Positions 9,519 to 18,917 of a stretch of 39,355 bases of DNA are shown one piece after another; position 1 is the first letter of the stretch, and the number at the start of each line of letters is the position of its first letter. Where the stretch lies: NCBI RefSeq assembly GCF_012034385.1, contig NZ_JAAVJB010000004.1, positions 25,247 to 64,601 of the forward strand, in the 5' to 3' direction. The DNA comes from Streptomyces spiramenti. GTDB taxonomy: Bacteria; Actinomycetota; Actinomycetes; Streptomycetales; Streptomycetaceae. The translations under genes and the position numbers were made by a program. Under the pieces are notes generated by a model that saw nothing but the letters and a program-made list of their open reading frames with translations, had not been told where the DNA came from and did not search any database.

Positions 9519-9662
9519 GACCGGGGGACACCTCTCTAGCTTCAGGGTCGTCTGTGGTTGGTGTGGGGGTCACCGCGTGGGGGGCGGTCGGAGATCGGGA
9601 CGCACGTCGCACGGGGCGGGGCGCGGCCGGGGGCGCCGGCCGGCACCCCCGTCCAGGATGCG

Positions 9663-10796
9663 TCAGCGGCGCGACATGTAGATGTCGAGCGCCTTGTGCA
9701 GCAGCTTGTTCAGCGGGAAGTCCCACTCACCGAGGTACTCCGCGGCCTCGCCACCGGTCCCCACCTTGAACTGGATCAGCCCGAAGAGGTGGTCGGTGTC
9801 CTCCAGCGAGTCGCCGATGCCGCGCATGTCGTAGACCTGCGCGCCCATGGCGTGGGCGTCCCGCAGCATCTGCCACTGCATCGCGTTCGAGGGACGCACC
9901 TCCCGCTTGTGGTTGGCGGAGGCGCCGTAGGAGTACCAGACGTGGCCACCCACGACCAGCATCGTCGCGGCGGCGACCGCCTCGCCCTCGTGGAGCGCGA
10001 AGTACAGCCGCATGCGCGGCTCGTCGCCACGCTGCGCCGTCTCGGCGTTGAGCGCGTTCCACATCTGCTGGAAGTACCCCAGCGGGCGGGGACGGAACTT
10101 GTCACGCTCGGCGGTGACCTCGTAGAGCTGCTGCCACTGCGGCAGGTCGTCGTAGCCGCCGCGGACCACCTGGACGCCGGCCTTCTCGGCCTTCTTGATG
10201 TTGCGGCGCCACAGCTGGTTGAACTCCTTGTGGACCTGCTCCAGCGTGCGGCCGGCCAGCGGGATCTGGAAGACGTACCGGGGCTGCACGTCGCCGAAGC
10301 CGGCGCCCTCGTCCTCGTCCTGCTGCCATCCCATGCGGCGCAGCTTGTCGGAGACTTCGAAGGCGCGGGGCTCCAGGAACGTCGCCTCGACGTCCCGCAA
10401 CCGCTTGACCTCGGGGTTCTGGATGCCGGCCTTGATGGCCTTGGCGTCCCAGCGGCGGATCACCACGGGCGGGCCCATCTTGACCGAGAACGCGCCCTGG
10501 GCCTTGAGGTGCGCCAGCATCGGCTGCAGCCAGTCCTCGAGGTTCGGGGCGTACCAGTTGATCACCGGGCCCTCGGGCATGTAGGCCAGGTAGCGCTTCA
10601 CCTTCGGCAGCTGGCGGTACAGCACCAGGCCGACGCCGACCAGCTTGCCGTAGGAGTCGTACCAGCCCATCGACTCGTTGCGCCATTCCGACTTCACGTC
10701 GGCCCAGGCCGGGACCTGCATGTGGCTGGCGGACGGCAGTGAGCGGATGTACGCCAGATGCTGCTCGCGGCTGATCGTCCTCAGGGTCAGGCTCAT
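9663..10796 (-). CDS. FemABX-family peptidoglycan aminoacyltransferase (FemX-like)
   Basis: A 377-residue cytoplasmic protein of the FemABX family (two GNAT-like domains). The family adds amino acids from aminoacyl-tRNA to the peptide side chain of lipid II. In Streptomyces the interpeptide bridge is a single glycine, so glycyl transfer is the likely reaction. Typical segments are [18 protein letters not shown] near the start, [21 protein letters not shown] in the middle, and a C-terminal GNAT-like part ([21 protein letters not shown], then [20 protein letters not shown]). ATG 10796 is chosen because GGAGGA lies 8 nt upstream and the family begins here; the frame stays open further upstream. 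Confidence 0.9.
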   Translation of the reverse strand: MSLTLRTISREQHLAYIRSLPSASHMQVPAWADVKSEWRNESMGWYDSYGKLVGVGLVLYRQLPKVKRYLAYMPEGPVINWYAPNLEDWLQPMLAHLKAQGAFSVKMGPPVVIRRWDAKAIKAGIQNPEVKRLRDVEATFLEPRAFEVSDKLRRMGWQQDEDEGAGFGDVQPRYVFQIPLAGRTLEQVHKEFNQLWRRNIKKAEKAGVQVVRGGYDDLPQWQQLYEVTAERDKFRPRPLGYFQQMWNALNAETAQRGDEPRMRLYFALHEGEAVAAATMLVVGGHVWYSYGASANHKREVRPSNAMQWQMLRDAHAMGAQVYDMRGIGDSLEDTDHLFGLIQFKVGTGGEAAEYLGEWDFPLNKLLHKALDIYMSRR

Positions 10797-11018
10797 TCGG
10801 GCGTTCCTCCGGCGGCACGTCGGCGCTCTGGTGATCTCGTCGGTCGGCGGCAGCCTTGCGGGGCTCCCCGCCGGAAGCCTACTGCCGCCCGGAGCGGCGG
10901 CTGCTCCTGCCGTGCCAGTCGGGGGAGTTATCCGGTCCGCGCGCGGTCGGCCGAACGGGGCGCACGAGCCTCGTCCGTCCGCCACCGGTGCGTGCGGACA
11001 GGGTGGGAGCTGCACGCC

Positions 11019-11063
11019 GCGCGGTGCGGGACGGCGAGTGGTGCCGCCGGTCCCGCACCGCGC
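11019..11063 (-). terminator. hairpin after the small membrane protein gene
   Basis: A perfect 14-bp stem, 11019-11032 with 11050-11063, encloses a 17-nt loop that can itself pair GGCG with CGCC. It lies 28 nt beyond the stop of the minus-strand gene at 11091, as expected for a terminator before the FemX-like gene. Confidence 0.7.
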
Positions 11064-11090
11064 GACGCGGGCGCACCGGCCGGGCGCCGG

Positions 11091-11417
11091 TCAGCCCAGG
11101 AGCCCGCCGAAGGGCCCGCCGTGCGCCACGCCCAGGTAGAAGCCGGTCGCGGCGGCTCCGAGCCCGATCACCGTCACGAACCGTTCCGCGGTGGTGACGG
11201 AGATCATCTGGCCGGTCGCACCGGTGACGATGCCGATGAGGCCCGCCCAGGACGCGATCAGGTGGAGGCCGGGGAAGAAGGCGGTGACGAGGGCGACCAG
11301 CCCCAGTCCCGCGGTCGTCAGGGCGAGGGCGTTCTCCCTGGGATGGGGGTTGCCGTCGGTGTTGAAGAAGGACAGGGGGGAACCGTGTCCCGCGCGTCCC
11401 TGCACTGCCTGAGCCAT
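11091..11417 (-). CDS. small membrane protein of unknown function
   Basis: A 108-residue protein with an N-terminal hydrophilic segment (about 1-30) and three hydrophobic stretches: about 31-50 ([20 protein letters not shown]), 52-72 and 80-100. It is probably a membrane protein with three helices. No catalytic motif is visible. GGAGGTGC lies 6-13 nt before the ATG at 11417. It diverges from the rpsF operon, sharing the ~200-bp intergenic region. Confidence 0.75.
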   Translation of the reverse strand: MAQAVQGRAGHGSPLSFFNTDGNPHPRENALALTTAGLGLVALVTAFFPGLHLIASWAGLIGIVTGATGQMISVTTAERFVTVIGLGAAATGFYLGVAHGGPFGGLLG

Positions 11418-11473
11418 GGGGCACCTCCAGGCGTGAACCGTCTACCACAGAGTGTGGCGCCTTCTGGGCGGAT

Positions 11474-11502
11474 TTCAACCGGAGCGGGGCACCGGGTAGG
11501 CT
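11474..11502 (+). promoter_or_regulatory. candidate promoter of the rpsF-ssb-rpsR-rplI operon
   Basis: A -35-like TTCAAC (11474-11479), a 17-bp spacer and TAGGCT (11497-11502) stand about 120 nt upstream of rpsF. The match is reasonable for an actinobacterial housekeeping promoter; other starts are possible. Confidence 0.45.
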
Positions 11503-11577
11503 GGGCCGTCCGTGTCGTGAAGCCGCTCCCACCCCGGTGGGCCCGGAACGCGGCACGGTCACGCATACAACCCTCCT

Positions 11578-11596
11578 GCCACGGATCGTCCGTGGC
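11578..11596 (+). promoter_or_regulatory. hairpin in the rpsF leader, possible S6:S18 autoregulatory element
   Basis: GCCACGGA and TCCGTGGC form a perfect 8-bp stem with loop TCG about 10 nt before the rpsF ribosome binding site. An mRNA leader element bound by the S6:S18 complex precedes rpsF in many bacteria. The position fits, but I could not match the conserved bulge of that motif with certainty. Confidence 0.35.
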
Positions 11597-11624
11597 CGTT
11601 GAGTCCAGAGGAGGTGGGTTCCAC

Positions 11625-11915
11625 ATGCGTCACTACGAGGTGATGGTCATCCTCGACCCCGATCTGGAGGAGCGCGCTGTCTCCCCCCTGATCGAGAGCT
11701 TCCTTACCGTGGTCCGCGAGGGCAACGGCAAGGTCGAGAAGGTCGACACCTGGGGCCGTCGTCGTCTCTCCTACGAGATCAACAAGAAGCCCGAGGGCAT
11801 CTACGCCGTGATCGACGTGCAGGCCGAGCCCGCACTGGTCAAGGAACTCGACCGTCAGATGGGCCTGAACGAGTCGGTCCTGCGGACGAAGGTCCTCCGT
11901 CCCACCATTCGGTGA
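11625..11915 (+). CDS. rpsF: 30S ribosomal protein S6
   Basis: A 96-residue ribosomal protein with the full S6 pattern: [16 protein letters not shown] at the start, [22 protein letters not shown] in the centre and VLRTKVLRP at the end. S6 binds S18 on the platform of the small subunit. The ATG at 11625 follows GGAGG; the frame is open much further upstream but the family starts here. First gene of the rpsF-ssb-rpsR-rplI operon. Confidence 0.98.
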   Translation: MRHYEVMVILDPDLEERAVSPLIESFLTVVREGNGKVEKVDTWGRRRLSYEINKKPEGIYAVIDVQAEPALVKELDRQMGLNESVLRTKVLRPTIR

Positions 11916-12045
11916 GCTCCGCTCCCCGATGACACCGGCCCCCCGCGGGGCCGGGACGGAAACCGGGTAGTCACGTCGGCGGGTGGTGTCAGAGCCACCC
12001 GTCATCATCGCAGCACCAGTTAGCACCCGCCGAGAGGTTCCCCCA

Positions 12046-12660
12046 ATGGCAGGCGAGACCGTCATCACGGTCGTCGGCAATCTCGTCGACGACCCCGAGC
12101 TGCGCTTCACCCCCTCCGGTGCGGCGGTCGCGAAGTTCCGCGTCGCGTCCACCCCCCGAGTCTTCGACCGGCAGACCAGCGAGTGGCGGGACGGCGAGAG
12201 CCTGTTCCTGACCTGCTCGGTCTGGCGTCAGGCCGCGGAGAACGTCGCCGAGTCCCTCACCAAGGGCACCCGTGTGATCGTTCAGGGCCGGCTGAAGCAG
12301 CGGTCCTACGAGGACCGGGAAGGCGTCAAGCGCACGGTCTACGAGCTCGACGTCGAGGAGGTCGGCCCCAGCCTTCGCAGCGCCACCACCAAGGTCACCA
12401 AGACCTCGGGACGTGGCGGTGGCGGCGGTCAGGGAGGCGGCTTCGGCGGCGGCGGTGGCGGCCAGCAGGGTGGCGGCGGCTGGGGCAACGGCTCCGGCGG
12501 CGGTCAGCAGCAGGGTGGCGGCCAGGGCGGTGGCCAGGGCGGCGACCCGTGGGCCACCGGCCCCTCGGGTGGCGGCCAGGGCGGCGGCGGTGGCGGCGGT
12601 GGCTGGGGCTCCGGTCCCGGCGGCGACTCCGGTGGCTACTCGGACGAACCCCCCTTCTGA
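12046..12660 (+). CDS. ssb: single-stranded DNA-binding protein
   Basis: A 204-residue SSB. Residues 1-110 form the OB fold: [38 protein letters not shown] and [18 protein letters not shown] Gly/Gln-rich flexible linker follows (about 122-195), then the acidic tip DEPPF, which recruits replication and repair partners. The protein coats single-stranded DNA at the fork. Its place between rpsF and rpsR is the standard actinobacterial arrangement and couples SSB supply to ribosomal protein expression. The start ATG 12046 follows GAGAGG; the frame is open for 21 further codons upstream without family similarity. Confidence 0.98.
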   Translation: MAGETVITVVGNLVDDPELRFTPSGAAVAKFRVASTPRVFDRQTSEWRDGESLFLTCSVWRQAAENVAESLTKGTRVIVQGRLKQRSYEDREGVKRTVYELDVEEVGPSLRSATTKVTKTSGRGGGGGQGGGFGGGGGGQQGGGGWGNGSGGGQQQGGGQGGGQGGDPWATGPSGGGQGGGGGGGGWGSGPGGDSGGYSDEPPF

Positions 12661-12755
12661 GGCCCGTTCGGCCTCATGCCGGACCGGGGTGACCCGGTCG
12701 GTCGGAAGGGAAGCGGGTTCTCCCCACTTCTTGAGCGAATCGAAGGAAAGAGACC

Positions 12756-12992
12756 ATGGCGAAGCCGCCTGCACGCAAGCCGAAGAAGAAGGTCTGCGTG
12801 TTCTGCAAGGAGAAGATCTCCTACGTCGACTACAAGGACACGAACCTGCTGCGGAAGTTCATTTCCGACCGTGGCAAGATCCGTGCCCGCCGGGTCACCG
12901 GCAACTGCACCCAGCACCAGCGTGACGTCGCCACGGCCGTGAAGAACAGCCGTGAGATGGCGCTGCTGCCCTACACCTCCACCGCGCGCTAA
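12756..12992 (+). CDS. rpsR: 30S ribosomal protein S18, zinc-binding type
   Basis: A 78-residue S18 with the core [20 protein letters not shown] and the C-terminal [29 protein letters not shown] near residue 14 and CTQH near 51 make it the cysteine-containing (C+) zinc form; actinobacteria often have a second, zinc-free paralogue elsewhere under Zur control. It follows GAAAGGAA. It pairs with S6 from the same operon in the ribosome. Confidence 0.97.
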   Translation: MAKPPARKPKKKVCVFCKEKISYVDYKDTNLLRKFISDRGKIRARRVTGNCTQHQRDVATAVKNSREMALLPYTSTAR

Positions 12993-13008
12993 GGAAGGGT
13001 GACACAGC

Positions 13009-13458
13009 ATGAAGATCATCCTGACCAGCGAGGTCTCCGGTCTCGGCGCTCCTGGTGACGTCGTCGAGGTGAAGGACGGGTACGCCCGTAACTACCTGCT
13101 GCCCCGCAACGTCGCCATCCGGTGGACCAAGGGCGGCGAGAAGGACGTCGAGCAGATCCGTCGCGGTCGTCGCATCCGCGAGATCGCCACGATCGAGCAG
13201 GCGAACGACGTCAAGGCGCAGCTCGAAGGCGTCAAGGTCCGTCTGAAGGTGCGTGCCGGCAACGGCGGTCGCCTCTTCGGCTCGGTCACCCCGGCTGACA
13301 TCGTCACCGCGGTGAAGCAGGCCGGCGGTCCCGAGTTCGACAAGCGTCGCATCGAGCTGGGTCACCCGATCAAGAGCCTGGGTGCGCACCAGATCTCGGT
13401 CCGTCTGCACCCCGAGGTCACCGTGAAGGTCGGCCTGGAGGTCAGCGCCGCCAAGTGA
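13009..13458 (+). CDS. rplI: 50S ribosomal protein L9
   Basis: A 149-residue L9. The N-terminal domain starts [30 protein letters not shown] (shown here as the family signature [10 protein letters not shown] around residues 24-33). A connecting helix and the C-terminal domain ([17 protein letters not shown], then [13 protein letters not shown]) follow. L9 binds 23S rRNA near the L1 stalk. It starts 16 nt after rpsR with AAGGAAGG upstream, and closes the operon. Confidence 0.97.
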   Translation: MKIILTSEVSGLGAPGDVVEVKDGYARNYLLPRNVAIRWTKGGEKDVEQIRRGRRIREIATIEQANDVKAQLEGVKVRLKVRAGNGGRLFGSVTPADIVTAVKQAGGPEFDKRRIELGHPIKSLGAHQISVRLHPEVTVKVGLEVSAAK

Positions 13459-13613
13459 GCCGGGCGCGTCCGTTCCGGTGCGTCATCCCCGCGTGACGGG
13501 GGTGGTACCCGGTTCGGGTGACTGTCGGCGGCACTCGGTTGACGAGCGCGACCGGCGGTCGGCACGGTGGCGGCGGTGCCGCTCTCGGGCGGCAGACGAG
13601 TACTGCGGTACCT

Positions 13614-13652
13614 CGATGGGCCGCCTCCCGCAGTGCGGGAGGCGGCCCATCG
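13614..13652. terminator. 18-bp perfect stem-loop terminator
   Basis: Bases 13614-13631 pair perfectly with 13635-13652 around the loop AGT. It lies in the 326-bp gap between rplI and the convergent MATE gene and can serve both directions. The rest of the gap holds no gene; 13670-13780 is rich in GGT(T)GCCGG-like repeats. Confidence 0.9.
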
Positions 13653-13784
13653 CCGTTCTCGGTCGGCTCCGGCCGGGAACGGCCGGGTTGCCGGTCGCGG
13701 TGTCGGTCGGGTTGCCGGTCGGGGTGCCCGGTGCCGGTGCGGTTGCGGTGCCGGTGCGTGCGGCGCTCGGCCGTCGCCGACGGG

Positions 13785-15389
13785 TCAGCTCCGCACGGAG
13801 CCGGTGACCAGCCAGCGTCCGGTGCGGGCGCGGAGCCACAGCGTCACCAGCCGGGTGCCCATCATCAGACCGGCGATGGTCCACCACAGTGCGGCGACGC
13901 CGCCGCCGACCACCGGTACCAGCAGGGCGACCGGTGCGAACAGCAGCAGCGTCGTGAGCATGGCCCAGGCGAGGTACGGGCCGTCGCCGGCTCCCATGAG
14001 CACACCGTCCAGCACGAAGACCACGCCCGCGATCGGCTGGGTGACGGCGACGATCAGCAGCAGGATCAGCAGTTGGGAGCGGACATCGGGGTCCGTGCTG
14101 AAGACCCGCAGCAACAGGGGCGCGGACGCTGCGAGCAGCGCGCCGAGGACCAGGCCGGAGCCGATGCCCCAGCGCACCATGCGGCGGCAGACCCGCCGGG
14201 CGGCGTCCGCATCGCCGGCTCCGAGACACCGGCCGATGATGGCCTGCCCTGCGATGGCGATGGCGTCCAGGGCGAACGCCAGGAGACTCCAGATCGTCAG
14301 GGCGATCTGGTGGGACGCCACCGAGACGTCCCCCATGCGGGCCGCGACCGCCGTCGCGATGAGCAGTACGGCACGCAGCGACAGGGTGCGCACCAGGAGC
14401 GGTGTGCCGGCGCGTGCACAGGCCCGGATGCCGGCGGGGTCGGGGCGCAGCGACGCGCCGTGGTGCCGTGCGCCGCGCACGACCACCCAGAGGTAGACGG
14501 CTGCCATGCCGGTCTGGGCGACGACGCTGCCCCAGGCGGAGCCGGCGACGCCCCAGCCGAGGCCGTAGATGAGGAGTGCGTTCAGTCCCGCGTTGGCGCC
14601 GAAGCCGCCGACGGCGACGTAGAGCGGGGTCCTGGTGTCCTGCAGGCCGCGGAGCACGCCGGTGGCGGCGAGGACGACCAGCATGGCGGGGATGCCGAGC
14701 GCGCTGATCCGGAGGTAGGTCACGCCGTAGGGGGACGCGGTGGCGGAGGCGCCGAACGCGTCGATCAGGGCGGGCGCCGTGGCGAAGACGGTCGCGGCTG
14801 TGACGGAGCCGAGAAGCAGAGCGAGCCAGATGCCGTCCATGCCCTGCCGGATGGCGGCGGGCAGGTCGCCGGCGCCGACGCGGCGCGCGACGGCGCCGGT
14901 GGTCGCGTAGGCGAGGAAGACGAAGATGTTGACGCCGGTCGCCAGGAGGGCGGCGGCGACTCCGAGTCCGGCGAGTTGGGCGGTTCCCAGATGGCCGATC
15001 ATCGCGGAGTCGGTGAGGAGGAAGAGCGGTTCGGCGACCAGGGCCCCGAAGGCGGGAACGGCCAGTGCCAGGATCTCGCGGTCGTGGCGCCGTCCCTCGC
15101 GGCGGCGCTCTTCGCGGGACGGGTTGGTGCGGGTTCCGCTCGTGGCGGGTGCGGTTGGTCCGTCGCTCTTCGACGGCGCGCCGAGAGGCGGGGTCGCTGC
15201 TGACGCGGTCGGCGCTGACGGGGCCGGCGCTGACGGGGCCGGCGCTGACGGGGCCGGCGCGTTGGGCGTCCCGGTCGTGGGGGTGGCGGGGGTCTTCGGG
15301 GGCTCCGCAGGGGCGCCGCCGCGGTCGGCCCCGGAGCCGAGGCCTCGGTGTGCCCGGGCGGGGTGGTCGCGGTCGGGGTTGCGGGTCAT
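13785..15389 (-). CDS. MATE family efflux transporter (DinF-like)
   Basis: A 534-residue membrane exporter of the MATE family. After a hydrophilic N-terminal extension of about 110 residues, twelve helices follow. Helix 1 carries ALAVPAFGALVAEPLFLLTDSAMIGHLG, a classic MATE/DinF segment (here the core is PLFLLTDSAMIGHLG). Such proteins export cationic compounds with Na+ or H+. The extension holds the triple repeat Ser-Ala-Pro-Ala-Pro encoded by 15-bp tandem repeats. ATG 15389 is chosen; the frame is open to 15548, so the exact start is open. It is divergent from dnaB and convergent with rplI. Confidence 0.88.
   Translation of the reverse strand: MTRNPDRDHPARAHRGLGSGADRGGAPAEPPKTPATPTTGTPNAPAPSAPAPSAPAPSAPTASAATPPLGAPSKSDGPTAPATSGTRTNPSREERRREGRRHDREILALAVPAFGALVAEPLFLLTDSAMIGHLGTAQLAGLGVAAALLATGVNIFVFLAYATTGAVARRVGAGDLPAAIRQGMDGIWLALLLGSVTAATVFATAPALIDAFGASATASPYGVTYLRISALGIPAMLVVLAATGVLRGLQDTRTPLYVAVGGFGANAGLNALLIYGLGWGVAGSAWGSVVAQTGMAAVYLWVVVRGARHHGASLRPDPAGIRACARAGTPLLVRTLSLRAVLLIATAVAARMGDVSVASHQIALTIWSLLAFALDAIAIAGQAIIGRCLGAGDADAARRVCRRMVRWGIGSGLVLGALLAASAPLLLRVFSTDPDVRSQLLILLLIVAVTQPIAGVVFVLDGVLMGAGDGPYLAWAMLTTLLLFAPVALLVPVVGGGVAALWWTIAGLMMGTRLVTLWLRARTGRWLVTGSVRS
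15211..15255. repeat. three tandem copies of a 15-bp repeat inside the MATE gene
   Basis: GGCGCTGACGGGGCC occurs three times without a gap; a degenerate copy precedes it. Read on the minus strand it encodes the Ala-Pro-Ser-rich pentapeptide repeat of the transporter's disordered N-terminal extension. Confidence 0.85.
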
Positions 15390-15401
15390 GGGGTGATCCA
15401 A

Positions 15402-15675
15402 ACATCCACAGGTAACCGATGCAATACCCGAGTGATCCTTACGTTGTGCGTCGGTGTGTGTGATGGCCCACGGAGTTGTCAGGGATCTTGTCGAGTTCTG
15501 CGAACTTTTTGTCGCGGAGGGGTCGGGGATGACGTAACGGCAGGTCAAGTGAGGTTTCGCAGAGGTGTGCGGAGGTTCTCCACAGTGCTGTCCACGGAAC
15601 CGTCCACAGGAAACGCCGGGTTGTCCACAGGGTCTGATCAGACATCCACATGGTTGACCTCCAGCCTGTGGATAA
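15402..15675. promoter_or_regulatory. cluster of DnaA boxes upstream of dnaB
   Basis: Seven sites match or nearly match the DnaA box (TTGTCCACA in Streptomyces): ACATCCACA 15402-15410, TTCTCCACA 15576-15584, CTGTCCACG 15588-15596, CCGTCCACA 15600-15608, TTGTCCACA 15621-15629, ACATCCACA 15642-15650, and TGTGGATAA (TTATCCACA on minus) 15667-15675. Six lie within 100 bp, directly upstream of the likely dnaB promoter. DnaA could titrate here or control dnaB or the divergent MATE gene. The rest of the 505-bp gap (15390-15894) holds the promoter and leader and no gene. Confidence 0.8.
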
Positions 15676-15680
15676 CCGGG

Positions 15681-15709
15681 TTGGTGGTACGGGCCGGTAG
15701 GCGTAGCGT
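15681..15709 (+). promoter_or_regulatory. candidate dnaB promoter
   Basis: TTGGTG (15681-15686), a 17-bp spacer and TAGCGT (15704-15709) form a good actinobacterial -35/-10 pair. The nearest DnaA box ends 5 bp before the -35. The leader to the GTG start of dnaB would be about 180 nt. Confidence 0.5.
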
Positions 15710-15894
15710 GGCCCTTCGCCTGTCTCCTCCGGTGCCCCCTTTGTCGGGCCCGCCGACGACTGCGGCAGGCGCCGGGACATCAGGTGTCAGTGCCGTGCCG
15801 TAGCAATGAGTTGCGGGGGCCGGCGACGCCGCCTGCCGCCCGGCAACGGCCCGCGTACTGGGCGCGAGCACCGAGTTCAGGAGGAGCGGGGGGC

Positions 15895-17979
<2,085 letters not shown>

Positions 17980-17981
17980 CG

Positions 17982-17986
17982 CCGCC
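17982..17986. repeat. target site duplication, dnaB side
   Basis: CCGCC immediately precedes the TGTAGG end of the transposon and recurs right after its CCTACA end at 26663-26667. Five bp is the duplication length of Tn7-type transposition. The duplicate begins 3 nt after the dnaB stop codon. Confidence 0.85.
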
Positions 17987-18065
17987 TGTAGGGCCTCATT
18001 TCCCGTGTCGGAATCTCACGATCAATGTCGGATGGATGTCGGATACGACATCGTCGTGAGATTGG
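17987..18065. repeat. tnsA-proximal transposon end with putative TnsB-binding repeats
   Basis: TGTAGG (17987-17992) is the tip. Three repeats of CTCA-n6/7-TGTC follow: 17995-18009, 18015-18029 and, in opposite orientation, 18047-18060. TGTCGGA occurs three times (18006, 18026, 18037). AATCTCACGA at 18012-18021 and TCGTGAGATT at 18054-18063 form a perfect 10-bp inverted repeat around an inner dyad ATGTCG/CGACAT. The inverted third site means that this end also carries a palindrome that could control the tns promoter. Confidence 0.8.
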
Positions 18066-18194
18066 CCAGGCTCTTGAGGCCGAATTCGCTCAAACGTGTG
18101 GACGTTCCAAGCTCTCTTGGTGCACGTACTGCCGTACGGCCCAGGCTGTCACCGACTGCTTGATCGCATCGAACCTGATGCCGCGGGAGTGGGG

Positions 18195-18917
18195 GTGTTC
18201 GTGCCAGTTGAGTCGGCAATGGTGTGTTTCCGTACATCGGGCCGGGGGTTCGAAGACGAGCCGTGGGAGAGCGTCAGCAGCGCGACGTTAGCGACAGCGT
18301 CTCCATGGCGGACATTCCGGTGGTACGACGGCCAGAAGCACTACTCGGGCACCTACTGGTCCTCGACCATGCGTGACCACGTGATCTACGAGTCGCGGCT
18401 TGAACTTGCTCGACTGCTGTTTGACGACTTCGACCCATCCGTCCGCCGCATCCTTGCCCAGCCCTTCCTGTTGAAGGCCGAGGTGGAAGGCAAGGTTCGC
18501 AAACACATCCCGGACTACCTTCTGATCAGCGAGGACGGTCCGGTCGTGGTCGACGTCAAGCCGAGGCACCGGGTGGCCAAGCCAGAGGTGGCGTTCACTT
18601 TCGACTGGACGCGGCGGCTGGTGGAGACACGCGGATGGCGATACGTCGTGTGGAGCGAACCTGCGCCGGCGGAACTCGAGAACCTTCGGTTCCTCGCCGG
18701 GTACCGACGTGACTGGCTTTTCGATGGTCTCCTGCTCGACGAACTTCGAGCGATGGGGCTGGATTGCCGGATACTTGGCGAACTCGATGACGCACTCGCC
18801 GGACGAGAACCGGAGGAGGTCCGTGCTGGGGTCCTTCACCTTCTCTGGCGTGGTGAGCTGGTCACCGACTTGAGTACCCCGCTCAGCGGTCATCACGTTC
18901 TGAAGGCTTCGAAGTGA
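18195..18917 (+). CDS. tnsA: TnsA-like transposon endonuclease
   Basis: A ~240-residue protein with the TnsA endonuclease N-terminal fold (a restriction-enzyme-like nuclease that nicks the 5' strand at the transposon ends). Numbered from GTG 18195, candidate metal-binding residues are Glu66 (HVIYESRLEL), Asp107 (HIPDYLL) and the D120-V-K122 pair (VVVDVKPRH). Spacing matches Glu63/Asp114/Lys132 of Tn7 TnsA, with Asp in place of its Gln130. Conserved surroundings include GTYWSSTMRDHV and DFDPSVRRILAQPF. The start is uncertain: GTG 18195 or 18201 follow GGGAG, ATG 18219 and ATG 18096 are also in frame. Its stop overlaps the tnsB start. Confidence 0.88.
   Translation: MFVPVESAMVCFRTSGRGFEDEPWESVSSATLATASPWRTFRWYDGQKHYSGTYWSSTMRDHVIYESRLELARLLFDDFDPSVRRILAQPFLLKAEVEGKVRKHIPDYLLISEDGPVVVDVKPRHRVAKPEVAFTFDWTRRLVETRGWRYVVWSEPAPAELENLRFLAGYRRDWLFDGLLLDELRAMGLDCRILGELDDALAGREPEEVRAGVLHLLWRGELVTDLSTPLSGHHVLKASK

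Noticed and set aside
18006..18012. TGTCGGA at 18006 as the transposon tip
   Set aside because: It resembles a terminal repeat but has no matching flank duplication. TGTAGG at 17987 matches the distal CCTACA tip and is flanked by the CCGCC duplication, so 18006 is an internal repeat.
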